Below, one piece after another: positions 17,359 through 26,068 of a stretch of DNA of 64,000 bases. The DNA is from Marinobacter daqiaonensis. GTDB lineage: Bacteria; Pseudomonadota; Gammaproteobacteria; Pseudomonadales; Oleiphilaceae. The number at the start of each line of letters is the position of its first letter. Position 1 is the stretch's first letter. The translations under genes and the position numbers were made by a program. The stretch is from assembly GCF_900115285.1 (NCBI RefSeq), contig NZ_FOYW01000001.1, positions 1,275,616 to 1,339,615 of the forward strand, in the 5' to 3' direction. The notes below the pieces were generated by a model. The model saw only the letters and a program-made list of their open reading frames with translations. It made no database searches and had not been told where the DNA came from.

Positions 17359-18294
17359 ATGTCTGAGAAACAACCGTCAAATTCACCCGTCAATACCGGA
17401 AGGCGGCAGCTGCTGATAGGCTCCGGCCTGCTCGGCGCGGCCGTCGCCGTGAATCCCGGCATGGCCTTCGGCCGCGGCTGGGGCCGAGACAGGGACAACG
17501 TTCAGGAAAACGTGGAACCGGTCGACTGGACCGTGGAGCAGCTCCGGACCGCGCTGGACAAGCTGCGGGACGATACTTTTTTTGGCCTGACTGCCTTTGC
17601 GGTACCCGGAAACGACCCCTACTCCGAATACCAGGGCCGCAGCACTCCGGCCCCCGGTGGCATTGCCACGCGGGCGGACCTCTACCTGGCCGGTGGTGTG
17701 AATCTCCTGCTTCCATTGCCGGCGGCTTTCATGCAACAACTGCTGGCTTCCATTGCCACCTACCTGAGCCTGAGCCCCATGGATATCCCGGAAATGGCCT
17801 CCGGGGACGTGGGCGAGAACGGCGAATGGATCCTGGAGAACCTCGACAGTACCTTTACCGACTACCTGGAGGGCGAGGCTTCCAATACCGTCCTGGCCGC
17901 CCTGCTGCTGAACCTGGCCGCCACCCGCGCCGCCGGTTCCGTGGATGGGCCCTTCCCCTCACCCTTTGCCAACCTGAGCTGGGAACAGAAAGCACAGCTG
18001 TTCGAGGAGCTGGAAAGCCCCCACTCCTGGCTCAAGCGCGCCCTCGTCTGGAACATTCCCGACCGGGACTTCCGGGAGGCGGCGCCGGGCGTCATCGGTT
18101 CCCTGGTTTCCTTTATCCTGCGAATCGGCGGCTTCGCCAGCTATAACGAATTCGCAGTGTTCGATCCCGCTACCCGCGAAGTGGTCCAGCGGCCCCTGGG
18201 CTGGGTGTTGAGCCAGTACGCACCCGATGCGCCTCCCAGCAGTATCGGCAGCGATGACTTTATCGGTTATTACCAGGGACGGAGGAGTGTCTGA
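17359..18294 (+). CDS. Tat-exported partner protein of a GMC oxidoreductase
   Basis: This 311-residue protein has a twin-arginine signal (NTGRRQLLIGSGLLGAAVAVNPGMAF, Arg15-Arg16) and a mature domain with no family I can name. The mature part includes VDWTVEQLRTALDKLRDDTFFGLTAFAVPG and a helical C-terminal half. ATG 17359 is preceded by GGGAGG at 17348; a GTG two codons earlier is less likely. Its stop overlaps the start of the GMC oxidoreductase gene by 1 nt, so the two are made together. By analogy with the Tat-bearing small subunits of gluconate 2-dehydrogenase-type complexes, it probably carries the flavoprotein to the periplasm; that is inference. Confidence 0.75.
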   Translation: MSEKQPSNSPVNTGRRQLLIGSGLLGAAVAVNPGMAFGRGWGRDRDNVQENVEPVDWTVEQLRTALDKLRDDTFFGLTAFAVPGNDPYSEYQGRSTPAPGGIATRADLYLAGGVNLLLPLPAAFMQQLLASIATYLSLSPMDIPEMASGDVGENGEWILENLDSTFTDYLEGEASNTVLAALLLNLAATRAAGSVDGPFPSPFANLSWEQKAQLFEELESPHSWLKRALVWNIPDRDFREAAPGVIGSLVSFILRIGGFASYNEFAVFDPATREVVQRPLGWVLSQYAPDAPPSSIGSDDFIGYYQGRRSV

Positions 18295-20072
18295 TGCGTG
18301 ATGTCATTATCATTGGTGCTGGCGGCGGCGGTCCTGTTGTTGCCAAAGAGCTGGCCGAACGAGGCCTGGACGTCCTGGTACTGGAGGCAGGCGCCCGCCA
18401 TGCCAACCCGGAACAGGAATGGTCCGCCCTGGAAAACCACATGAACAGTTCCCTGGCCGGCAAGTTCCGCTTCGGCCCGGCCGACCCGGCCAAACCGGCA
18501 TGGTTCAGGGAACTGGTAACGCCAGGCAACTTCTCCCAGGTGGCCGGCGTTGGCGGCACAACGCTGCACTACTACGGCAACAGCCCGCGGGCCATGCCCG
18601 GCGTATTCGCCGGTTACCGGGGACGTGACCGCTGGATGTACGACTACAGGCACCAGTTCCCGTTCAGCTACGAGGAAATGCGCCGCTACTATGAGTGGAC
18701 CGAAGCCACGCTGCCGGTACAGACCGCTGCCATGGGCACCAAGGAACAGGCCTTCTTCGATGCCGCCACCGCTGCCGGCCTGACCCCGATTACCGGCAAG
18801 GACATCACCCATGCCGGTTTCCGGCCCCAGGAGAATGCCATCCTGCAGCCGGGAGGCAATGCGGGGCGCACCAGCGACCCGTCCCAGCTGAATTATCCGG
18901 ACGCAACCGGTTGCACACTGTGTGGCCACTGCTTCCAGGGCTGCATGCTGCCGAAATCGGCGCCACGCAACCTCAAGGCCCGTCGCTCCACGGACAACAG
19001 CTACATGCCCATGGCACTGACCGCCGACCTGTGGAAGCCAGGCGGCAAGGCGATCACCCTGGTGACCGATGCCTATGTCACCCGCATCCTGACTGACCCT
19101 CGCTGGGGAGGCCGGTTGCAGACCGCGACCGGTGTGGAATGGCGCGACGTCAACACCGGAGAGATTCACAGCGAGGACGCCAAGGTCGTGGTGATGGCCG
19201 GTGGCTGTATCGAGAACCCGCGACTGTGGCACAACAGCGACCTGCCCGATCCCAATGGCTGGGTTGGCCGTGGCCTCACCGATCATGCACTCGACTGGGT
19301 AACCGGTATCTTCGACCACGATGTGGGCGGTGCCACTGGTACATCCTGTTCCTCCCGCGCCGACTTCCCGGGCTATGGCGCCATGCAGAACACCGCCAAC
19401 ACCCCGGGTGTTGCCGCCAACAACCTGGCCGCCAGCGACAGCGGTATCCGGGGCGCCTACGACAACGGCCTTGGCCTCGAGGGAACCTGGGACGGCAAGG
19501 CCGGCCGGGCCTATGGCACCGAGCTGAAGGAGATGATGTCCAACATCAACAACCAGATGAGCATCCTGATCCTCACTGACGACGATGTGGAACATCAGAA
19601 CAAGGTGGATGTCTCCCGGGTGTTCAAGGACAAGCAGGGACCGGTGGCAAGGGTCGATATCGACAAGCGCCGCCGTTCACGCCGCACCTTCCGCAACCGG
19701 GAGTATCTGGCCAACAAGGCGGCGGAGATCCTCAGGGCTGCCGGCGCTACCAAGATCGTGCGCACTGACTGGACACCGGTGCTGCTTCACCTCCAGTCCT
19801 CAATGCGTATGGGCGACGACCGTCGCAACTCGGTACTGGACGAAAACTGTGAGGCCCGGGCGGTCGGAGGGCTGTTCATTGCCGACAACTCCGCACTGCC
19901 CAACTCACTGGGCGGTCCCAACCCCACCCTGAGCACCCAGGCCCTGGCCACCCGTACCGCTGAAAAGATCTTCCAGCAGTATTTCGGAGGCGACGTCTGG
20001 GTCGGCGGTGAAACCCCGATCTGCTCCATCGACGATGCGGTCACCCAGGCCGTCATCAACCGGGGCATCTGA
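18294..20072 (+). CDS. GMC-family FAD oxidoreductase
   Basis: This 592-residue flavoenzyme begins directly with the dinucleotide-binding fold (DVIIIGAGGGGPVVAKELAERGLDVLVLEAG) and ends with the GMC C-terminal signature HLQSSMRMGDD...ALPNSLGGPNPTLSTQALATRTAE. A cysteine motif C207-x2-C210-x2-C213-x3-C217 (GCTLCGHCFQGC) resembles that of alcohol and sugar dehydrogenases of this family and could hold an iron-sulfur centre. It has no signal peptide, so export would depend on its Tat-bearing partner encoded just upstream. It should oxidise an alcohol or sugar; the substrate is unknown. Confidence 0.88.
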   Translation: MRDVIIIGAGGGGPVVAKELAERGLDVLVLEAGARHANPEQEWSALENHMNSSLAGKFRFGPADPAKPAWFRELVTPGNFSQVAGVGGTTLHYYGNSPRAMPGVFAGYRGRDRWMYDYRHQFPFSYEEMRRYYEWTEATLPVQTAAMGTKEQAFFDAATAAGLTPITGKDITHAGFRPQENAILQPGGNAGRTSDPSQLNYPDATGCTLCGHCFQGCMLPKSAPRNLKARRSTDNSYMPMALTADLWKPGGKAITLVTDAYVTRILTDPRWGGRLQTATGVEWRDVNTGEIHSEDAKVVVMAGGCIENPRLWHNSDLPDPNGWVGRGLTDHALDWVTGIFDHDVGGATGTSCSSRADFPGYGAMQNTANTPGVAANNLAASDSGIRGAYDNGLGLEGTWDGKAGRAYGTELKEMMSNINNQMSILILTDDDVEHQNKVDVSRVFKDKQGPVARVDIDKRRRSRRTFRNREYLANKAAEILRAAGATKIVRTDWTPVLLHLQSSMRMGDDRRNSVLDENCEARAVGGLFIADNSALPNSLGGPNPTLSTQALATRTAEKIFQQYFGGDVWVGGETPICSIDDAVTQAVINRGI

Positions 20073-20165
20073 TCAGAACCACAGCACCAGCGGAGGGTGC
20101 CTGCAAGCCGGGACGGATTTCCGGCGACCATTGGGGGTAACACTCTGCTCGCAGAGTGTCGTTTT

Positions 20166-20193
20166 GGCCCGGCGTTTCGCCGGGCCTTTTTTT
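20166..20193 (+). terminator. Rho-independent terminator of the Tat/GMC operon
   Basis: A perfect 9-bp stem GGCCCGGCG / CGCCGGGCC with a TTT loop is followed by seven T residues. Confidence 0.92.
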
Positions 20194-20213
20194 GGCGAGA
20201 GTCAGGTACGAGT

Positions 20214-20266
20214 GTCCCGGCTGGCCGATTCGCTGACCTGCTGCTTGCCCTCAAGGCTTTCAGGGG
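20214..20266 (+). repeat. Dispersed intergenic repeat, copy B
   Basis: This copy begins GTCCCGGCTGGCCGATTCGCTGAC, nearly identical to copy A. Its second block, AAGGCTTTCAGGGG at 20253-20266, is inverted relative to its orientation in copies A and C. It lies between the GMC terminator and the end of the sirtuin gene. Confidence 0.55.
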
Positions 20267-20275
20267 CCAAGCGCC

Positions 20276-21163
20276 TCAGGCAGTCAGGAAGCTCCTGCAG
20301 AGAGTCAGCGTCTCGGAGATCCGGGCATTCAGCCGCAAATCGAGGATCTCGTCGGCGCGGGTCCGGCCCAGGTTCAGGGCAGCCATGGGCTTGTGCCACT
20401 CCTTCCCGTAACGGCAGAATCGCAGGCCCGAATACACCATCAGCGATGACCCGACCACCAGCAGGCCATCCGCCTCTTTCAGGTAGTCCAGGGCCCGATC
20501 AACCCGACTTTTGGGCACGTAGTCGCCGAAAAAGACCACGTCAGGCTTCAGGATTCCGCTGCAGGCCGGGCAGTCCGCAACCCGGAAATCACTGAAGTCC
20601 ACCTCCAGGTCAGCGTCGCCATCCGGCGCCGCTTCAGCCGACAGGCCCCTGTAGCCCGGGTTCAGCTCGGCACATCGCTCATGAACCTCGTCCCGCTCGC
20701 AACGGTAATCACATGCCATGCAGATGACTTCGTCGGCCCGGCCATGAAGGTCGATCACCTGCTGACTGCCAGCTTTCTGGTGCAGCCGGTCAACGTTCTG
20801 GGTCACCAGGAGGCCCGAGTAACCGCTGCCTTCCAGGCTGGCAAGCTGATAATGGGCCTCACCGGGGCGGGCGTTCCGCATGACCGGCCAGCCCAGCAGA
20901 CTACGGGCCCAATAGCGCTGCCTCGTCTGCGGCTGCGTCATGAAGGCCTGGTGCTGTACCGGCTGGCGGCGCTTCCAGGCTCCCGCCTCGTCCCTGTAAT
21001 CGGGAATTCCGGAATCGGTGCTGACCCCGGCACCGGTCAGAATCATGAGGCGCGGATGACGGCTGATGAACTCGGCCAGCTGTTCCGCCGCGACCGCCGG
21101 AGGCACTTTTACCGGTTCAGGGCCGGTGCTGGGCATGGGAACAGAGCGACTGGTTGTGCGCAT
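20276..21163 (-). CDS. Sir2-family NAD-dependent protein deacylase (sirtuin)
   Basis: This 295-residue cytoplasmic enzyme removes acyl groups from protein lysines using NAD. The GAGVSTDSGIPDYR NAD-binding motif is at residues 44-57, TQNVDRLH at 121-128, and the catalytic His140 lies in DLHGRADEV. Two Cys pairs (C148/C151 and C198/C201) should bind zinc. The spacing and GIPDYRDEAG motif fit the class II (SIRT4-like) group. It lies 17 nt downstream of a LysR-type regulator on the same strand, and its ribosome site AAGGAGG falls within that gap. Confidence 0.92.
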   Translation of the reverse strand: MRTTSRSVPMPSTGPEPVKVPPAVAAEQLAEFISRHPRLMILTGAGVSTDSGIPDYRDEAGAWKRRQPVQHQAFMTQPQTRQRYWARSLLGWPVMRNARPGEAHYQLASLEGSGYSGLLVTQNVDRLHQKAGSQQVIDLHGRADEVICMACDYRCERDEVHERCAELNPGYRGLSAEAAPDGDADLEVDFSDFRVADCPACSGILKPDVVFFGDYVPKSRVDRALDYLKEADGLLVVGSSLMVYSGLRFCRYGKEWHKPMAALNLGRTRADEILDLRLNARISETLTLCRSFLTA

Positions 21164-21180
21164 CGCCTTGGTGACCTCCT

Positions 21181-22080
21181 TTACTGGCCTTCTATTGGGC
21201 CTTCAATACGGGCGGCCTGCTTGATCAGTGCACTGGCAAGAAAATCCATCGCCACCCTCACCCTTGCCATCTTACGCAGGTCCTGGTGGGCCAGCAGCCA
21301 TAAATCAATACTCTCACCGTCAATAGGCCCTGAAAGCTGCCGCAGATGTGGCGACTGGCTACCCAGGTAGCACGGCAGCACGCCGAGCCCCGCACCGGCA
21401 TTCACCAGACTGAACATGCTGTACAGGCTGTTGCAACGAATGGTGGAGCCGGCCCGGCGAAGATTCCTCCGGTACCATCGACCCGTCGCCAGGTGACTGA
21501 AGCTTTCGTCCGGTACCACCCATACGTGGCTACCGGGAAGATCGGATTCATCGAACGGTCGTTGCCCGAGATAGCCGGCGCTGCCGAAAATGGCCGACTC
21601 AATGGTCCCGACCCGGTGCCCCACGAGGGTTTCCTGGGGCTGATTGGTTGGCCGCAGCACCAGGTCCGAATCACGCAGGGTAAGTCCGGCCACATCCGTA
21701 CTGCTGACGGCTTCGACATCAATGCCCGGGTAGGCGGCCACCAGATCGGCAAGCATCGGCGCCAGCAGTCCATTAAGCAGACTGTCGGTGGTCGCCAGAC
21801 GGACCCTTCCCTCCGGAGCCGCGTTCTGTCCCGCCAGTTTTCGCTCCAGATTCTCGATGTCGGAAGAGAACCGCTCCGCTTCCTGGTACGTCAGCTCGCC
21901 GGCGGGCGTCAGCGCCAGACCATCCCGGTTACGCTCGAACAGCTGGACGCCCAGCTCCTCCTCCATCTGGTCGAGCCTGCGTAGCACCGTAGTCTGGTGG
22001 ACGCCCAGCAGTTCACCGGCTTTTGCGAGGGTGCCCCCATTGGCGAGGGCATGTACATATCGTAAATAATCCCAGTCCAT
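21181..22080 (-). CDS. LysR-family transcriptional regulator
   Basis: This 299-residue regulator starts with a winged helix-turn-helix domain (YVHALANGGTLAKAGELLGVHQTTVLRRLDQMEEELGVQLFERNRDGLALTPAGE, residues 7-65) and continues with a periplasmic-binding-like effector domain (EGRVRLATTDSLLNGLLAPML). The recognition helix contains HQTTVLRR. It is the first gene of a pair with the sirtuin. It is divergent from a 60-residue basic protein gene 119 nt away, a common arrangement for a LysR protein and its target. Confidence 0.9.
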   Translation of the reverse strand: MDWDYLRYVHALANGGTLAKAGELLGVHQTTVLRRLDQMEEELGVQLFERNRDGLALTPAGELTYQEAERFSSDIENLERKLAGQNAAPEGRVRLATTDSLLNGLLAPMLADLVAAYPGIDVEAVSSTDVAGLTLRDSDLVLRPTNQPQETLVGHRVGTIESAIFGSAGYLGQRPFDESDLPGSHVWVVPDESFSHLATGRWYRRNLRRAGSTIRCNSLYSMFSLVNAGAGLGVLPCYLGSQSPHLRQLSGPIDGESIDLWLLAHQDLRKMARVRVAMDFLASALIKQAARIEGPIEGQ

Positions 22081-22198
22081 AGCTCACTGCATATTTGCAA
22101 GTTGGGTATGCATTTTAACGTATTTAAACTGCAAAAAAGAACCTTCAGAATACGCGGTGAAATCAGGCAATACACCAAACCGCAACGGAGGTCAGACA

Positions 22199-22381
22199 AT
22201 GCAAGATTTCAACAGAGTATCACCCGTCCCCTCCACCCTGTTCCACAACGGGGCTGAGCTTCGCCGGGTCTACACCCGGGTCGCTGCGAGGCATGCGACG
22301 AAAGCGGCGGCCAGGTGGATGCGCCAGGTCCAGCACCGTATCAACGGCCGGATCTGGCCGGACCAGCCGGCAGCGGGCTGA
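22199..22381 (+). CDS. 60-residue arginine-rich protein, DUF1127-like
   Basis: This small gene starts at ATG 22199 with GGAGG 8 nt before it. The product has an Arg/Ala-rich helix (ELRRVYTRVAARHATKAAARWMRQVQHRINGRIW), which recalls small DUF1127-type proteins involved in RNA or phosphate-stress roles in other bacteria, though the match is loose. It is divergent from the LysR-family gene, so it may be the target of that regulator. Confidence 0.6.
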   Translation: MQDFNRVSPVPSTLFHNGAELRRVYTRVAARHATKAAARWMRQVQHRINGRIWPDQPAAG

Positions 22382-22463
22382 GGTCCGGACAAAAAGACTT
22401 GCCAGGGAGTCCCGGGAAAGGCAGCATTCCCGTTCCCTTAACTTACGGAACAGGAACACAGCC

Positions 22464-22742
22464 ATGACACAAGCAACCGCCCGTCACATCCTGGTTGACA
22501 GTGAAGCGAAGGCCGAGGAACTCAAGCAGGCCATCGAAAACGGACAGGACTTTGCCGAGGTCGCCCGCAAGCACTCCAGCTGCCCTTCCGGCCGCAATGG
22601 TGGTGACCTCGGGTCGTTTGGTCCCGGCCAGATGGTCCCCGAGTTCGACAAGGCGGTTTTCAACAGTGAGCTGAACACGGTCATCGGTCCGATCCAGACC
22701 CAGTTCGGCTACCACCTGCTGGAAGTCACCAGCCGCTCCTGA
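22464..22742 (+). CDS. ppiC: Parvulin-type peptidyl-prolyl isomerase
   Basis: This 92-residue protein is a stand-alone PpiC-like parvulin domain: ARHILVDSEAKAEELKQAIENGQDFAEVARKHSSCPSGRNGGDLGSFGPGQMVPEFDKAVF with the C-terminal GYHLLEVTSRS. It speeds cis/trans isomerisation of prolyl bonds in the cytoplasm; it has no signal peptide. ATG 22464 is the start because the domain begins immediately and the upstream frame is not protein-like. It is convergent with alkB with a gap of 23 nt. Confidence 0.93.
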   Translation: MTQATARHILVDSEAKAEELKQAIENGQDFAEVARKHSSCPSGRNGGDLGSFGPGQMVPEFDKAVFNSELNTVIGPIQTQFGYHLLEVTSRS

Positions 22743-22765
22743 TTCCCCGCCACCACGGCAGGGAT

Positions 22766-23422
22766 TCAGCGCGCCCGTCGAAAAGTCAGATTGTAGCGGA
22801 CATGGCCGGTGACATCGCACCGGCCTTCCTTTACCGGCGCGATACCATGGTAACGGAGCCGGTCCTCCCCGCCCCATACAAGTACATCTCCATGCTCCAG
22901 GGTCAGTCTTGCCGGCGATCCTCCCCGCTTCAGACCACCCCAGAGAAACACAGCCGGAACCCCCAGGGACACCGAGACAATCGGCCACCGGAAATCCTGC
23001 TCGTCACGATCCTGGTGTAGCCCCATTCTCGCTCCACTCTGGTAACGATTGATCAGGCAGACATCGGGGACAAATCCGGAAAACCCGGCCGCGGCGGCAA
23101 CGGCGGTGGCCAGGTCCCGAAAAGCCACTGGCATCGCCGGCCATGGCCGGCCGGTGTCCGGATCCAGATCGGTATAGCGGTATCCCCGGGCGTCCGTGAC
23201 CCAACTGTACTGGCCACAGCCGGTCATCGCCGCCGACATGGACCGTCCGCCGGGCGTTTTCATCTGGCGAAAAGGCGACCGGGCGCTGACCTCACCGATT
23301 CCGGTCAACAGAGCGCCCGCCATCGACAGGGCGTAACCACGGAAAAGATAGGCGTCCGTGCCTAAAACCTCCGGGGAATCCCCATCGGACGAATCTGACA
23401 ACTGCGTAAAGAGGTCGGGCAT
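22766..23422 (-). CDS. alkB: DNA oxidative demethylase AlkB
   Basis: This 218-residue Fe(II)/2-oxoglutarate dioxygenase repairs 1-methyladenine and 3-methylcytosine in DNA or RNA. The iron ligands are His136 and Asp138 (GLHQDRDE) and His192 (RYHGI), and Arg209 and Arg215 in GHVRYNLTFRR bind 2-oxoglutarate. The substrate-lid residues (GYRYTDLDPDTGRPWPAMP) are present. The length matches E. coli AlkB. No Ada box was seen. Confidence 0.95.
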   Translation of the reverse strand: MPDLFTQLSDSSDGDSPEVLGTDAYLFRGYALSMAGALLTGIGEVSARSPFRQMKTPGGRSMSAAMTGCGQYSWVTDARGYRYTDLDPDTGRPWPAMPVAFRDLATAVAAAAGFSGFVPDVCLINRYQSGARMGLHQDRDEQDFRWPIVSVSLGVPAVFLWGGLKRGGSPARLTLEHGDVLVWGGEDRLRYHGIAPVKEGRCDVTGHVRYNLTFRRAR

Positions 23423-23631
23423 GGTTCAGTCCGGCTCCGGTAATTTCTGGACGCTATGGGTCACTATACCTCCATTCGGGGGCACCGTGAGCGGGCGTTT
23501 AAAGCCATCCATGACTGCCAGGCCGGGATCCCCGGGACCGCATCATTGTGGCCTGCTTTATGCTGCATTTTCCATTAGGCGCCAATAAACCGCCAGCCTG
23601 TAAAGTAAGCTGACACCCATGGAGACCCATC

Positions 23632-23802
23632 ATGACCTGTGGACCGCACAATCAGCAGGCCGCCTTACTTAACCGCCTGTACCAGAACAAGCAACGGCAA
23701 CTGGACGCTGCCAGCAAGCAGACCGACAGCCTGCTTTACCGGGTTTTGCTGGCAGAGGCGCAGGCAATCAGCGACGCCCTGAGCACCGTTAACCGACGAT
23801 AA
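23632..23802 (+). CDS. Small 56-residue helical protein
   Basis: An ATG at 23632 with GGAG about 8 nt before it opens a 56-codon gene ending TAA. The product (MTCGPHNQQAALLNRLYQNK..., ending SDALSTVNRR) is a soluble Gln/Ala/Leu-rich helical polypeptide. It is not recognised. The ribosome site and codon pattern make it a plausible real gene rather than a chance frame. Confidence 0.5.
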   Translation: MTCGPHNQQAALLNRLYQNKQRQLDAASKQTDSLLYRVLLAEAQAISDALSTVNRR

Positions 23803-23980
23803 CCCGCATTTCCCTTAGGGCCGGTCCGGCTCACCCTGCCTGTCGATGCCGACTGCGGACGCGCGCTCCCTCCAGTTTGCTACCCTGTGTACGCCTGTTC
23901 ACTATACTTTACCTGCCGTCAGCGTATTTCCGGCGAGGTTCCCGATTATCCACCCAGAGCATCAGGTCAACGGAGGAAGG

Positions 23981-24439
23981 ATGTTTTCAAGCGAGCTGCC
24001 CATCATGGACATACTCATCCGCCTTTCCGCCGCCACCGGTCTTGGCTTCCTGCTGGGCCTGGAGAGAGAAATACGCAACAAACCAGCCGGTCTCCGCTCC
24101 CATATGCTGGTATCCATGGGTGCCGCCACTTTTGTCATGGTGGGTCTGCACGTCCTCTTCGCAACGGCGGAAGGGGACCCTTCTGCCCGCATCGACCCGA
24201 CCCGCATCGTGGAAGGCGTCATCGGGGGCATCGGTTTTCTGGGGGCGGGCAGTATCATTCAGGCCCGGGGCAGCGTCCAGGGCATCACCACCGGAGCCTC
24301 CATCTGGATCGCCGGCGCCCTGGGGGTCGCCAGTGGTATCGGGAATCTGCCCCTGGCCGGGCTGCTGGCTATTTTTGCGCTGGTTACCATTGCCGTTCTC
24401 GGCTATTTCGAAAAGCGCGTCCTGGGAGATCAGGGATAA
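23981..24439 (+). CDS. MgtC/SapB-family membrane protein
   Basis: This 152-residue inner-membrane protein matches the MgtC N-terminal domain: RLSAATGLGFLLGLEREIRNKPAGLRSHMLVSMGAATFVMV, then GVIGGIGFLGAGSIIQARGSVQGITTGASIWIAGALGVASGIG. MgtC-like proteins restrain ATP synthase or act in magnesium homeostasis in some pathogens; most, like this one, have unknown roles. ATG 23981 follows GGAGGAAGG directly. The last 10 nt overlap the convergent mtgA gene. Confidence 0.88.
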   Translation: MFSSELPIMDILIRLSAATGLGFLLGLEREIRNKPAGLRSHMLVSMGAATFVMVGLHVLFATAEGDPSARIDPTRIVEGVIGGIGFLGAGSIIQARGSVQGITTGASIWIAGALGVASGIGNLPLAGLLAIFALVTIAVLGYFEKRVLGDQG

Positions 24440-25128
24440 AGGGAAGCAACGTAGCCTGTGCTACCCAGCTGGCGCATCTGTCGCTGGATCCAGGCCACCC
24501 TTCGCCATAGGTAATCCGAGGGTGCGCCGGCATCAAACCGTTTGGGGCTCGGGAGCACGGCGGCCAGTCTGGCCGCCTGGGCAGGGCCCAACTGACGGGC
24601 CGGGACACCGAAATAGGCGTGGCTGGCAGCCTCGACTCCATAGATCCCATTGCCGAACTCGGCCACATTGAGATACACCTCCATGATACGGTGCTTGTCC
24701 CAGAGGCCCTCCAGAACAAGCGCGAGGCCGGCCTCCAGACCTTTCCGCATGAGACTGCGGTCGCTCCACAGGAACAGGTTCTTGGCGGTCTGCTGGGTAA
24801 TGGTGCTGGCTCCCCGTAAGCCGTCTCCCTTGCGGAAGGAACTGACAGCGCTGGCAATGGCATCCAGGTCCAGCCCCCAATGACCAAGGAACCGCTGGTC
24901 TTCACTGGCAATGACGGCCAGGGGCATCCAGGGCGAGATCTCTTCAAGGGGAACCCAGGTCTGTTTTACGGGACTTGCACCGCTGTGACCTATCTGATGA
25001 CCCAGGATGAAAGCGGTGGTCGGCGGATTAACAAACCTTAAGAGGCCCACCACCAGAACCGTCACAGTGAAAACGGCCGCCATTCCCCACAGCAGCCACT
25101 TCATTGACCGCCACAACACTGCCTTCAA
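24430..25128 (-). CDS. mtgA: Monofunctional peptidoglycan glycosyltransferase
   Basis: This 232-residue protein has one N-terminal membrane helix (residues 10-30) and a GT51 transglycosylase domain that polymerises lipid II into glycan strands on the periplasmic side. The catalytic Glu76 lies in VIASEDQRF, and GASTITQQTAKNLFL and NVAEFGNGIYGVEAAS are intact. The TTG start at 25128 has AAGGGAG 7 nt before it; an ATG at 25104 is an alternative. It follows a DUF2059 gene by 13 nt and overlaps mgtC at the other end. Confidence 0.93.
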   Translation of the reverse strand: MKAVLWRSMKWLLWGMAAVFTVTVLVVGLLRFVNPPTTAFILGHQIGHSGASPVKQTWVPLEEISPWMPLAVIASEDQRFLGHWGLDLDAIASAVSSFRKGDGLRGASTITQQTAKNLFLWSDRSLMRKGLEAGLALVLEGLWDKHRIMEVYLNVAEFGNGIYGVEAASHAYFGVPARQLGPAQAARLAAVLPSPKRFDAGAPSDYLWRRVAWIQRQMRQLGSTGYVASLYP

Positions 25129-25141
25129 AGGCTCACTCCCT

Positions 25142-25969
25142 TCAACGACCTGATCCCGTCCACCTGACCAGCTGCGCCCCGACGGCAGCTACCGGCTCCA
25201 GGACAGCATCGTGAATGCTGTCTCCGGCGATTGCCGTAAAATCCCGGCCCTGGGGAGACTCGAGAAAGGTCAGGTAACGGTTCAGTTCCTCAATGGAGAA
25301 ATCCTCATAGATATGCAGGTAGGCTGTATACACCTGCGCCCGCACCTGCTGCTCGATGCTGTCCCGGTGCGCCAGTACGGCGGCCTCCAGGGACTCATCG
25401 GACGTCCCGTCGCCACGGGCCGCTGACATCGCCCGGGCGAGACTCAGCTGAACCGCGACAGCGGTGTCGACCGCGCTTTCGGTCGCACGGGAAGCGTCAT
25501 TGTAGCGGCTGAACAGGTGCTGGCGGTCGGTGCCCTGATACTGTTCCCGGAGCTCGCCCCTGCGGGCATCCAGGGATTCCCAGGCCGCCGGCGCGACCGC
25601 CTCTGATTCAGCGGCGGCAATGCGCTCCCCCAATGGGGACTGGTACCACTGTTCCACCTCCCGGAGTGCACTCTGATCCATACCGTGGTCTAGATCGGTC
25701 ACCAGCCGTACCCGCATTCGCTCGGCACTGAACGCGCGGCTGCTGAAGTTGGCGATGGTTTCGGCAATGAAGGGGTCCACCTGTCCGGTCGCAACGAGGC
25801 CGTCGCGGATACCCTGGCGCATCATGTCCGGGGAGTGACGGGAGATCTCATTCAGGGGGGACAGGCGCACGACAGCCTCCCCCAGGGCCGAGGCACTGGC
25901 GGCCAACGGATACAACATCGCTGTGAGTATCAGGATCAGGGAGGTAATACGGGGGATCTTGCTGGGCAT
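25142..25969 (-). CDS. Periplasmic DUF2059-like protein
   Basis: This protein of about 275 residues has a signal peptide (KIPRITSLILILTAMLYPLAASASA). Two helical repeats contain DUF2059-type signatures: LREVEQWYQSPLGERIAAAE and IEELNRYLTFLESPQGRDFTAI. The family function is unknown. ATG 25969 is preferred for the compact signal peptide, although an ATG 24 nt upstream is possible. It lies 13 nt before mtgA on the same strand, so both are likely exported or envelope proteins of one operon. Confidence 0.75.
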   Translation of the reverse strand: MPSKIPRITSLILILTAMLYPLAASASALGEAVVRLSPLNEISRHSPDMMRQGIRDGLVATGQVDPFIAETIANFSSRAFSAERMRVRLVTDLDHGMDQSALREVEQWYQSPLGERIAAAESEAVAPAAWESLDARRGELREQYQGTDRQHLFSRYNDASRATESAVDTAVAVQLSLARAMSAARGDGTSDESLEAAVLAHRDSIEQQVRAQVYTAYLHIYEDFSIEELNRYLTFLESPQGRDFTAIAGDSIHDAVLEPVAAVGAQLVRWTGSGR

Positions 25970-26068
25970 GGCGGTTTTCCCGGCCGGTGGCATGTGAGCG
26001 CTTTATGACACGGCGGGAGGCCGTCATCAAGGGCAATCATGCCCGGGCAGATGACGGTCTGGACAGGT

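Noticed and set aside
18270..19595. A 441-codon open frame opposite the GMC oxidoreductase
   Set aside because: It lies wholly within a gene with strong family motifs and shows none of its own.
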